A DNA stretch of 35,136 bases from Nanobdellota archaeon (GCA_021846665.1 JAJZWM010000007.1:1-35136); one strand, 5' to 3'; shown: positions 26,497 through 34,678, numbered from the stretch's first letter. Notes: generated by a model not told the origin, from the sequence alone. Numbers and translations are program-made.

Positions 26497-27345
26497 TTAT
26501 CTATACATGTCTGCTGGAGGTTTACTATCAGGGTGATATGTTTCTTCTTCGTCTTGGCCTAAAGAAAACACCTTTTCATTTGGGTTTTTCTTTGCCATTT
26601 CTGCGACATTATATATAAAATCGAGTCCCTTTTCTTTTTTATCATGCACCGTCATTTTTACTATCTCTTTTCCTTCTTCATCTTTGATGCTTTCCATTTG
26701 GTATATTAGATTGTTCTTTGTGTCCACTATCGAAAAAATATTGGAAACAGATACAAAGTAATCCGCATCTTCATTTTTAAGGCTGCTTAGGTAATTTATT
26801 ATTTGTTTACCTTCTTTTCCAAGTTTAGATAATTCGGTTAAATAAAATTCAACTCTATTTTGGCTGTTTGCCAATATCACTTTTACCGCTTTGTCCTTTA
26901 TCTTGTATGAAACATCATACATTTTAGCGTATTTTAAATCATCTTTGGTTTCAACCTTCTCTGCTTTTAAATAAAGGTTATGGAGATTTTTTGCCTGATT
27001 GCCGTTTATCTTTTTTTGTGTTATATTATATTCTATTTTCAGGCCTTCGAAATTTTGATTTAAGTATTTTACTTCTTTGTTGGTAACATCAACGAACATA
27101 ACTGGGTGTTTAAGAGCAGCATAAAGTATGTCTATTTTATCTAAATCCATTCCATTTATCTTTTCAAGATATTTTGGATTATTTGGAGAGATACTAAGGT
27201 AGTAAAGTCCGAATCCAACTGGATCCTTTACTAATTTTAGGTCCTTTTTCATCTTTGCAGAAAATCTGAGAATGCTAGCTGCAGTCTTGTCTATTTCTGC
27301 TTCTCCATCACTTATAATGTTATCAAGATTATTTTCATCGCTCAT
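26497..27345 (-). CDS. Hypothetical protein (282 aa, Cys-free)
   Basis: Long ORF with SD (GGGAGGTAG); no recognised family; C-term HPDSKPPADMYR. Confidence 0.72.
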   Translation of the reverse strand: MSDENNLDNIISDGEAEIDKTAASILRFSAKMKKDLKLVKDPVGFGLYYLSISPNNPKYLEKINGMDLDKIDILYAALKHPVMFVDVTNKEVKYLNQNFEGLKIEYNITQKKINGNQAKNLHNLYLKAEKVETKDDLKYAKMYDVSYKIKDKAVKVILANSQNRVEFYLTELSKLGKEGKQIINYLSSLKNEDADYFVSVSNIFSIVDTKNNLIYQMESIKDEEGKEIVKMTVHDKKEKGLDFIYNVAEMAKKNPNEKVFSLGQDEEETYHPDSKPPADMYR

Positions 27346-27442
27346 ATTCTACCTCCCTTATTCAAGAAAAAAGCACTTTTAATCAAAACTGGCATTTTTT
27401 CTTATTGAGTAAAAAGAATGCAGCTAATATTTAAGCTTTAAA

Positions 27443-28084
27443 TTAAGCGGTTTTCTGTGTTTTTAAATCGTCTATAAGGTCTCTTAATTCTTTTATGCTA
27501 TCACTTATCGCAGGTATTAATCTATCTATTACCTTTTCAAAGGCCTGTAATTCAACGTTAACATCTGAAATAGTCTTATTATATTCTTCGGTTTTACCTA
27601 CCATTGTGTTCTGTATACTATCTATTCTCTGATTTAGCTTTTCTAAATTATCTTTTATATTTTCTATCGAGTTAGTATTTATATTTACACTAGATCTCAG
27701 GGAGTTAAGCTCTGTTGCAGAGCTTTTCCATTTTTCATTTATTATCTGTTCAAGTATCTGTTGTATACTTTCAAGGTTTTGATTACTAATTGTGTTATTA
27801 TTGTTCTCATAGCTTTGTCTGTTTTCCTGAATACTTGGCTGTTGTATGTTCTGTACTCTTTGAACAGGCTCCTCTTGCATTTGTTGTATCGGTTGCTGTG
27901 CAGTCTGTTTTCCAGCGTTGCTTTTAAATGCATTTAAAAGTGCATTTTTGATTGTGGTGCTATCATAACCTTGCTGCCTTAAACTATCTATTATATCCTG
28001 TTGGCTCATACCGTTGTTAAGCATAGAACTTATGTCTGGTACATCATTTTCGTCTTTTTTCTTAAATGCATTCATTAAGTTCAT
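27443..28084 (-). CDS. Coiled-coil protein with N-terminal short helical (UBA-like) module and Q-rich linker
   Basis: SMLNNGMSQQDIIDSLRQQGYDSTTIKNALLNAFK; Q-rich linker QPIQQMQEEPVQRVQNIQQPSIQ; C-terminal heptad-rich region. Confidence 0.75.
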   Translation of the reverse strand: MNLMNAFKKKDENDVPDISSMLNNGMSQQDIIDSLRQQGYDSTTIKNALLNAFKSNAGKQTAQQPIQQMQEEPVQRVQNIQQPSIQENRQSYENNNNTISNQNLESIQQILEQIINEKWKSSATELNSLRSSVNINTNSIENIKDNLEKLNQRIDSIQNTMVGKTEEYNKTISDVNVELQAFEKVIDRLIPAISDSIKELRDLIDDLKTQKTA

Positions 28085-28087
28085 ATT

Positions 28088-28453
28088 TTAGCTCCATTTC
28101 TTACTATTCATATAGTCATTTACAATTTTAATAACGTCTTCTTTATTTAAAAACCTTGAAGGATCTACGAAGCTCAGATATTTTTCTATTACTTTTATAT
28201 CCTGTGCCTTCGCATATGTTTCAGACTGTCTTTCAAGTCTATTTAAAGCATCATCAAGCTCAAAGATCTTTGTTTTACTGCTAGAAAGTTCGTTGTTTAT
28301 CTCCTGTAATGCAACTTTTATTTCTTTGTATTTTTCAAGGTTATTCTGATCAACCATCTTGATAGTATCTCTAAGCTGAGAAATTCTCTGCTCGAATATC
28401 TTTAAAGATTCTCTAAGTTCTACTACATTTCTTGTTAAATCTGTCTGCTCCAT
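28088..28453 (-). CDS. Small coiled-coil protein (121 aa)
   Basis: Heptad-like VVELRESLKIFEQRISQLRDTIKMVDQ...; 3 nt upstream of 27443..28084 gene. Confidence 0.75.
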   Translation of the reverse strand: MEQTDLTRNVVELRESLKIFEQRISQLRDTIKMVDQNNLEKYKEIKVALQEINNELSSSKTKIFELDDALNRLERQSETYAKAQDIKVIEKYLSFVDPSRFLNKEDVIKIVNDYMNSKKWS

Positions 28454-28683
28454 TCAATTATATTACTATAGTTGTTTTTATGTCTTTTTGTCCTACATTT
28501 TATAGAGGAAAACAGTTGTAATTTTCTCTCTTTAAATTTAAGTATGGTATCGAATTTATCTGTCATAACAAAGAAAGAGGTTTTATCTAATGTAGCGATA
28601 AAGCTTTGAAAATAAAGGCAAAAAGAATAATTCATACCATACCTTGTTTGTCTTAATTTCATACCGAAAGTACGAAAAGCCAT
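28435..28683 (-). CDS. Possible small basic protein (82 aa), uncertain
   Basis: Only ORF filling the 28454-28683 gap; overlaps next gene by 19 nt; no recognised family. Confidence 0.35.
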   Translation of the reverse strand: MAFRTFGMKLRQTRYGMNYSFCLYFQSFIATLDKTSFFVMTDKFDTILKFKERKLQLFSSIKCRTKRHKNNYSNIIEWSRQI

Positions 28684-28709
28684 AAATAAGCTTAAAACTT
28701 ACTAATATA

Positions 28710-30125
28710 ATGGTTAATTTAGTGCTGTTTGATGCAGGACTGATGGGTTACTCATTAGCAGTACATATCCTTTTGGTTACTGTCGGAATGACATTGCCAA
28801 TAATAATGAGTATAGCAGAATTTGTTTCGATAAAATACAAGGTAAAAATATATGACGTGCTAGCTAAAAGACTTGCAAATGCGCTTATAATATTCTTTGC
28901 AGTTGGAACTGCAAGCGGGGTTGTAGTTGCTATTGAGCTTTTTGTTCTCTGGCCCAAGTTTATTTCTGTATTAGGCCAGGTCGGTATACTTCCGCTTTAT
29001 ATGGAGGTCTTTGCATTTTTCACCGAAGCCATCTTTTTAGGGATATACATTTATTTCTGGAATAAATTCAAAAGCAGGATTAGGCACTGGCTTCTTTCAG
29101 TTTTCATTGCGATAGGCGCAGTAATGTCAGGAGTTTTCATAACAATGATAAATGCATTTATGAATACACCAAAAGGTTTCAATATTCCCTATTATCTAAG
29201 TACAAGTAAAATAATAGACGTTAATCCATTTGCGGTTTTGAATACGCCCACAACATGGGTAGAAATTGGGCACGTAATCGGATCCACAATATTCGCGGGT
29301 TCAGCCTTCTTTCTGGCGTACTTTGCATATAAATTGCTAAAGACGAAGGGAACTGAAAGAGAGTACTATAAAAAAGCTGCGAAAATCGCAGCCGCGATAG
29401 TTATAATTGCTATAATCCTGACAGTCATATTAGGTATAGAATCGATTACAGCACTGATGGTTTATCAGCCAGAAAAATTCGCTGCATTAGAAATGAACTT
29501 TAATTCAGGGCCACATGTAGCAGAGGTACTTGGAGGTTTCCTTGTAAACAACAAAACTGTCGATTCAATAAATATTGCTGGTTTGATGAGTTTCCTTGCC
29601 ACTGGAAAGTTTAATGGAGTTATAGCAAGCAATGATTCATTATTGTCATATGCAAAGAGTACCTGGCCTCCAGTAAGTGTAGTACACAATACATTTGATA
29701 CAATGGTTGCTATTGGCGTTTTGATAGGTATTATTATGGTTATATTCTTAATAATCTGGCTTTTGAATGTAAATAAAATAAGAAATAAATTCAAATCAAA
29801 CAAGTTTTTCAGTAAATTATTATCAAGAAAGATATTTTCTGATCCTTTTGACAATCCTCTAATACTGAAGGTATTGATAGTGATCGGAGTACTTGCCGCT
29901 TTTCTTTTAGAGGATGGATGGGTAACTGATGAAGTAGGGAGGCAACCATGGATAATATATAATGTTATGACAGTTTCTGCAGCAGCTAATACCTCTCCTT
30001 CTGTCATTCCTGTCGGAATAGCAATAATATTCTTTTATATCTTAGTCTTGCCCGCCACTGTTTTATTCGTTAGAAGGGTAATGAAGAAAAGAGACCTTAA
30101 TAAAGAGCTGAGGATTAAACCATGA
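28710..30125 (+). CDS. cydA: Cytochrome bd-type quinol oxidase subunit I
   Basis: His-bearing GYSLAVHILLVTVG, LYMEVFAFFTEAIFLGIYIYFW (conserved Glu), TTWVEIGHVIGS (conserved His), MVYQPEKFAALE, GWVTDEVGRQPWIIYNVMT. Confidence 0.94.
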   Translation: MVNLVLFDAGLMGYSLAVHILLVTVGMTLPIIMSIAEFVSIKYKVKIYDVLAKRLANALIIFFAVGTASGVVVAIELFVLWPKFISVLGQVGILPLYMEVFAFFTEAIFLGIYIYFWNKFKSRIRHWLLSVFIAIGAVMSGVFITMINAFMNTPKGFNIPYYLSTSKIIDVNPFAVLNTPTTWVEIGHVIGSTIFAGSAFFLAYFAYKLLKTKGTEREYYKKAAKIAAAIVIIAIILTVILGIESITALMVYQPEKFAALEMNFNSGPHVAEVLGGFLVNNKTVDSINIAGLMSFLATGKFNGVIASNDSLLSYAKSTWPPVSVVHNTFDTMVAIGVLIGIIMVIFLIIWLLNVNKIRNKFKSNKFFSKLLSRKIFSDPFDNPLILKVLIVIGVLAAFLLEDGWVTDEVGRQPWIIYNVMTVSAAANTSPSVIPVGIAIIFFYILVLPATVLFVRRVMKKRDLNKELRIKP

Positions 30126-31033
30126 ACACTTATATAACAATAAATTACGTTTTACTTGCTATAGTATTTACTTTTCTTTTTGTCGAGGGTATGTCGGCCA
30201 TTTCATTTATATATGATAGAAAGAGTTTGCCGAATGTTAAAAAATATCTTGATCCCGTATGGGGCATAGTTGGAACTTTCGTTGTATTTTTCGTTGTAAA
30301 TACCGAAGTTATTTATCCGGCGATAATGCCATCAATTGATTATATGTATGTTTTCCCCATACTTTTAGCGACACTACTATTTATAGGAAGAAACGTTTTT
30401 CTTATCTTTTCAGAATATATTTGGAAAGATTCTAAATTCAGCCAGTTAATGCTTGCAAGGATATACTCTCTGATAACGTTTATAATAATAATTATACTGC
30501 TTTCTATATTCATTTCTATAATATCAGGTGTAGGTACAAATTCAACATTAACAGGATTTTCAACCACTGTATTTTTATCTAATCCGTATATTCTTGGTTT
30601 CATAGCTGGAACTCTCCTTATAGCACTTGGTTTATCGTTTGTTTTCTATAAAATAGAAAAGATGAAGTTTTTATCGCCGATATCTACCATTTTTGGTCTT
30701 TTATTGTTTGTATTCTCTATAAACAGGTTGGGCCTAAATGTAAACTATATAACTTATGTACTTGGAGCGGCAATAGCATTAATTTCAATTTTTTATTATG
30801 CTACAGGAAAAGCAAGAAGAGAAACGGTTTTTATAGCAGTATTCCTTTCTGTTATATCAATTAACTTTCTAAATTACGGAAAGGTTTTTGGAGTAGATTC
30901 ACTGACTTCATACCTGAATAATTCTGCAGTTTCTTATGCTTCCATACTTGTAACTGTTGTAGGTGGATTATTGCTTACTGCAATGCTTCTCTTTTTCTTA
31001 TATATGTACAGGCTTCCAAATAAAGAGCAATAA
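30122..31033 (+). CDS. cydB: Cytochrome bd-type quinol oxidase subunit II-like
   Basis: Multi-TM; ATGA overlap with cydA; FLFVEGMSAISFIYDRKSLPNVKKYLDPVWGIVGTFVVFFVVNTEVIYP fits CydB N-terminal region. Confidence 0.85.
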   Translation: MNTYITINYVLLAIVFTFLFVEGMSAISFIYDRKSLPNVKKYLDPVWGIVGTFVVFFVVNTEVIYPAIMPSIDYMYVFPILLATLLFIGRNVFLIFSEYIWKDSKFSQLMLARIYSLITFIIIIILLSIFISIISGVGTNSTLTGFSTTVFLSNPYILGFIAGTLLIALGLSFVFYKIEKMKFLSPISTIFGLLLFVFSINRLGLNVNYITYVLGAAIALISIFYYATGKARRETVFIAVFLSVISINFLNYGKVFGVDSLTSYLNNSAVSYASILVTVVGGLLLTAMLLFFLYMYRLPNKEQ

Positions 31034-31085
31034 ACAGATAATTACCAGCAAAGTAGCAGTGAATATTAAAAAATAAGCAAGCAAA

Positions 31086-31096
31086 CTTATATATAA
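31086..31096 (+). promoter_or_regulatory. Probable TATA box for the eS26-like gene
   Basis: CTTATATATAA about 25-30 nt upstream of the ATG at 31118, consistent with a leaderless transcript. Confidence 0.5.
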
Positions 31097-31117
31097 TCCC
31101 TAATAATAATAAAGTGA

Positions 31118-31531
31118 ATGGGAAAGAATATAAGGCGGGGAAGGACAGGAAACGTTAGATGCGCTTCGTGTGGTCAGATAACCCGAAGAGATAGGGCCGT
31201 TTATCTTTTCAAAGATGGTATAAAGGCATATTACTGCCCAGACTGTGCGAAGAAAATACATGGACAAAGGCTTTACAAAGGTATGCCTAAATATGTAAAA
31301 AGGGTAGGCAGCTCAAAGGTAAAGAGAAAATTCACAATATTTGCAACAGAAGGGGTAGAAAGTCAAATAAGTGAAAATGAAGTTCATGAGGAAACTTCTA
31401 ATGAAAGAGAGGCCGAAGATCTGAAGGAAGATAATCAAGAGAATAATGAAGAAATAGCAGAAAATAGTGAAGAAAAAGAATCAGAAACTAATCAAGAGAA
31501 TAACGAAGAAAATAATCAAAACAGTGAGTAG
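31118..31531 (+). CDS. Zinc-ribbon protein resembling ribosomal protein eS26, with acidic Asn/Glu/Gln-rich C-terminal tail
   Basis: GRTGNVRCASCGQITRRDRAVYLFKDGIKAYYCPDCAKKIHG (two CxxC); tail EDNQENNEEIAENSEEKESETNQENNEENNQNSE. Confidence 0.6.
   Translation: MGKNIRRGRTGNVRCASCGQITRRDRAVYLFKDGIKAYYCPDCAKKIHGQRLYKGMPKYVKRVGSSKVKRKFTIFATEGVESQISENEVHEETSNEREAEDLKEDNQENNEEIAENSEEKESETNQENNEENNQNSE
31432..31511 (+). repeat. Imperfect 23-nt direct repeat in coding sequence of acidic tail
   Basis: TAATCAAGAGAATAATGAAGAAA at 31432-31454 and TAATCAAGAGAATAACGAAGAAA at 31489-31511. Confidence 0.7.
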
Positions 31532-31537
31532 TGGTTC

Positions 31538-32329
31538 ATGGTAACACTAAGAATTTCTGCTTCATTTTTGTGGCTTTTAATTATAGTCATAATAATCTTA
31601 GTTGCGGTTTTCGCATTTGTGAAATTAAATAAAGCGCCAACGACTGTAAGTACAAAATCAATTCCTTCCTCCGTACAGTACGCTTTGGAATATTTTAATG
31701 CAGCGCACAGAAACGAAACAATACTTGTACCTTCGCAATATTATACAGCCGCTAAAGCGCTTTCGATAGATGGCAATAAAGTTGTAGAAAATAACAGTTT
31801 GTATAACTCGATTCTTTTTGGCAACGCAAAATTGCCTATAAACTATAATATATTAATAGACATGGAAAATGCATCTGCTTTGCCTTCTCTGATTTATTTT
31901 CCATATAATTTCACTACTGAGAACCTAAGTAATTCACTTAGAGACTGCGAAGTTGCAAGGAGCAAAATCGATGCATTTGCAGTCTGTTCGGTTTATTCAA
32001 ATATATCAGTTCCGGTATTAAATGGAACTTACATAAACAAAAGTATAAACATCGGGTTTGGCACTTTTGCAGCGTTCCCAAATAGCACAGCCTTGTATGA
32101 GATAAATGGAACAATAACATATAACGGCCAAAATTCTACTTATATTCCTTCAATAAGAATAAATAATACTCCTTCTTACAATGGAATCATGTTTCTATAT
32201 GAAAATACTGCTGCCTTCTATCTTTCTAGGCCAGATTTAAACACATTTTACGGAAAGGAGATGTTTCTTCCAAATTCAACGCTGAAAAATGTTGTAGCAA
32301 ACTTCCTTTCTGTGAGAATAATCTCATAA
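31538..32329 (+). CDS. Predicted membrane-anchored or secreted protein, sequon-rich (263 aa)
   Basis: N-terminal TM LRISASFLWLLIIVIIILVAVFAFV then extracellular-looking region with about a dozen N-x-S/T sequons and two Cys. Confidence 0.75.
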   Translation: MVTLRISASFLWLLIIVIIILVAVFAFVKLNKAPTTVSTKSIPSSVQYALEYFNAAHRNETILVPSQYYTAAKALSIDGNKVVENNSLYNSILFGNAKLPINYNILIDMENASALPSLIYFPYNFTTENLSNSLRDCEVARSKIDAFAVCSVYSNISVPVLNGTYINKSINIGFGTFAAFPNSTALYEINGTITYNGQNSTYIPSIRINNTPSYNGIMFLYENTAAFYLSRPDLNTFYGKEMFLPNSTLKNVVANFLSVRIIS

Positions 32330-32375
32330 TGAAAGCTTTTTAAACTTAGTATTACCATAAGTATTATTCGAAGCT

Positions 32376-32807
32376 ATGAAACTAAAAGAACTGGATGTAG
32401 AGCTATTAGATCTCTTTAAAAAAGGGGTAAATGTAAAGGATATAACAAAAAAGTTGAATATCCCTCAGTCAACGATTTATTATCATTATAATAAACTTAA
32501 GAAAAATGGGTTCATAAAAGGACTAAAAGTAGAGATATATTACGATGAATCAAAAACCTACGAAAAAGCATTTATCCTTGTTTCATTAAATAGCGTTCAT
32601 ACAACCGATTTTGAAAAATTTTTCCAAGATCTAAAAGAAGACAAAGTTGTAAAAGAAATTTTTGAAGTAAGTGGAGACTGGGATTTTATTTTATCTGTAA
32701 GCGGGCAAAAAGGGGAAATAATCAATTTTGTTCATGAAAAATTGCAGAATCTACAAAACGTGAAGAAAATACAATCTATATTTATAATGAGACACGTAGA
32801 AATATAA
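32376..32807 (+). CDS. Lrp/AsnC-family transcriptional regulator (HTH + RAM)
   Basis: ELLDLFKKGVNVKDITKKLNIPQSTIYYHYNKLKKNGFIKG HTH followed by RAM domain (KEIFEVSGDWDFILSVSG). Confidence 0.88.
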   Translation: MKLKELDVELLDLFKKGVNVKDITKKLNIPQSTIYYHYNKLKKNGFIKGLKVEIYYDESKTYEKAFILVSLNSVHTTDFEKFFQDLKEDKVVKEIFEVSGDWDFILSVSGQKGEIINFVHEKLQNLQNVKKIQSIFIMRHVEI

Positions 32808-33148
32808 TGAGCTTAGCGGATAACTATAAGAAGGAATTAAAGTCCCAGGGAATAAACGTAGAAATAAACAATATAAAAATTAAGAAAGATAGGACAAAAC
32901 TAATCCTTATAATTATAGGCATAATCTTAGTTATACCTCTTTACTTTCTGATATTTACAAATTACAATTCCTGTTCTATTGCGGCTTCATCACTTTCAAG
33001 CACAACAAAAGACATTTCGTCTATTTCTGGTTCTTTTTATTTTAAATGCGATTTGGATGCAGCAATGTATTCAGTTTCTGCAGCTCTTATTATATCTATT
33101 ATATTACTTATAATCCTTAAAATAATAAAAAAGAGAAGGAATCATTGA
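32807..33148 (+). CDS. Small two-TM membrane protein (113 aa)
   Basis: LILIIIGIILVIPLYFLIF and AALIISIILLIILKII; 1-nt overlap with the regulator gene. Confidence 0.65.
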   Translation: MSLADNYKKELKSQGINVEINNIKIKKDRTKLILIIIGIILVIPLYFLIFTNYNSCSIAASSLSSTTKDISSISGSFYFKCDLDAAMYSVSAALIISIILLIILKIIKKRRNH

Positions 33149-33214
33149 ATATTTCTGCACAACAAGCAAGATAGGAATTTAAAAGAAATTAATAAATAAA
33201 AACCATAAAATAAG

Positions 33215-33838
33215 ATGGTACAACTGTGTTTGCTAAGGCACGGAGAATCCCTTTGGAATAAGGAAAACAGATTTACTGGATGGGTAGATGTCCCTTTAAC
33301 AGACTTTGGAAGGGAACAAGCAGAGAAAGCCGGTGAATCGATAAAAAAAGAAGGTGTGCAGTTTCAGGTTGTATACACAAGTGTTTTAAACAGGGCCATA
33401 GAAACACTTGAGATAGTGATGAAGACAATACAACAAAATATCCCTATTATAAAAGATTCTGCATTAAATGAAAGAATGTATGGAGATTTGCAAGGATTAA
33501 ATAAGGAAGACACGGCCAAAAAATATGGCGCAGAACAAGTGCATATCTGGAGAAGAAGCTACGACATAAAACCTCCAAACGGAGAAAGCTTAGAAGACAC
33601 ACAGAAAAGAACAATACCTTTTTTCATGAACTGCATAATGACAGATATAAAGGAAGGTAAAAATGTATTAGTAGTTGCTCACGGAAATAGCCTACGCTCT
33701 ATAGTTATGTATCTAGATAAACTGTCAAAGGAACAGGTATTATCATTGGAACTGCCGACTGGCCTGCCCATATTATATTCAATTGATTCCAATGGCAGAG
33801 TAACTTCAAGAAAAGAACTTTCAATTGACAATATATGA
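33215..33838 (+). CDS. gpmA: 2,3-bisphosphoglycerate-dependent phosphoglycerate mutase (histidine phosphatase superfamily)
   Basis: LCLLRHGESLWNKENRFTGWVDVPLTDFG, TSVLNRAIETLEIV, LNERMYGDLQGLNK, PPNGESLEDT, VVAHGNSLRSIVMYL. Confidence 0.93.
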   Translation: MVQLCLLRHGESLWNKENRFTGWVDVPLTDFGREQAEKAGESIKKEGVQFQVVYTSVLNRAIETLEIVMKTIQQNIPIIKDSALNERMYGDLQGLNKEDTAKKYGAEQVHIWRRSYDIKPPNGESLEDTQKRTIPFFMNCIMTDIKEGKNVLVVAHGNSLRSIVMYLDKLSKEQVLSLELPTGLPILYSIDSNGRVTSRKELSIDNI

Positions 33839-34608
33839 TAATAACATTAATTCAATATCTATTTTCCGTTATCTCCGGATTTTTAGTAGGGTTTTCTCTT
33901 GGTTTAATAGGCGGAGGTGGCTCTATCCTAGCTATACCATTATTACTTTATTTTGTAGGTATAGACAAACCACATTTAGTTATTGGTACAACGGCATTGG
34001 CAGTCGGAATAAACGCTTATATAAATTTCATCGGCCACTTTAGAAAACATAATACAGATTTGAAAATCGGCTTAATATTTTCAATAGTCGGTGTAGTTGG
34101 CGTTTTAATAGGAACAACATTAGGATTAATAACTCCTGGGGAAAGTTTAATCGGGGTATTCTCCGTTTTAATAATCATAGTAGGGCTTTATATGCTTCTT
34201 ACTAAGTGTAAAAAGTGTACACATAATAAAAAATCAAAAAAGTCAATAATAAACAAAAAGAAGGTTAGTGTATTTAGTTTAATCGCTGGCTTTGCATCTG
34301 GGTATTTTGGAATTGGAGGAGGATTTCTTATAGTCCCTTCCATTTTATACTCCTCAAATACAAATATAAACAAAGCAGTAGGTACATCTCTACTTGCAGT
34401 AGGAACTTTTGGCATCGTAACCGCTATAAGGTATGCATTTGCAGGCGATCTAATTATATCTATAGCCTTGCTATATGTATTAGGGGGATTTTTCGGAGGA
34501 TTAGTAGGCACTAAAATTACTACCTCTATAAGTAAGTCTCTGCTAAGAAAAATATTTGCAATTATAATTATGGCTGTGGGGATTTACATGCTGATCCCAT
34601 TTATATAA
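33835..34608 (+). CDS. TauE/SafE-family permease (sulfite exporter-like)
   Basis: FLVGFSLGLIGGGGSILAIPLLLYFVG and FASGYFGIGGGFLIVPSILY repeated halves; ATGA overlap with gpmA. Confidence 0.9.
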   Translation: MIITLIQYLFSVISGFLVGFSLGLIGGGGSILAIPLLLYFVGIDKPHLVIGTTALAVGINAYINFIGHFRKHNTDLKIGLIFSIVGVVGVLIGTTLGLITPGESLIGVFSVLIIIVGLYMLLTKCKKCTHNKKSKKSIINKKKVSVFSLIAGFASGYFGIGGGFLIVPSILYSSNTNINKAVGTSLLAVGTFGIVTAIRYAFAGDLIISIALLYVLGGFFGGLVGTKITTSISKSLLRKIFAIIIMAVGIYMLIPFI

Positions 34609-34678
34609 GTCAATAGTTGAAAAGGTTATTTGTTAAAGGTAATAAAAAGTTATTAATGATGTGCCATCTTTATTATCT

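Noticed and set aside
27742-27933. 63-aa minus-strand ORF in another frame
   Set aside because: Overlaps the better-supported coiled-coil CDS in the Q-rich linker, where alternative frames stay open by composition.
29465-30007. 180-aa minus-strand ORF
   Set aside because: Antisense to cydA, which has all expected heme/quinone motifs.
31380-31531. CRISPR-like or satellite repeat
   Set aside because: The repeats encode an in-frame acidic tail and lack spacer/repeat periodicity; treated as coding low complexity.
33825-34043. 72-aa plus-strand ORF
   Set aside because: Alternate frame of the TauE/SafE gene; no family features.
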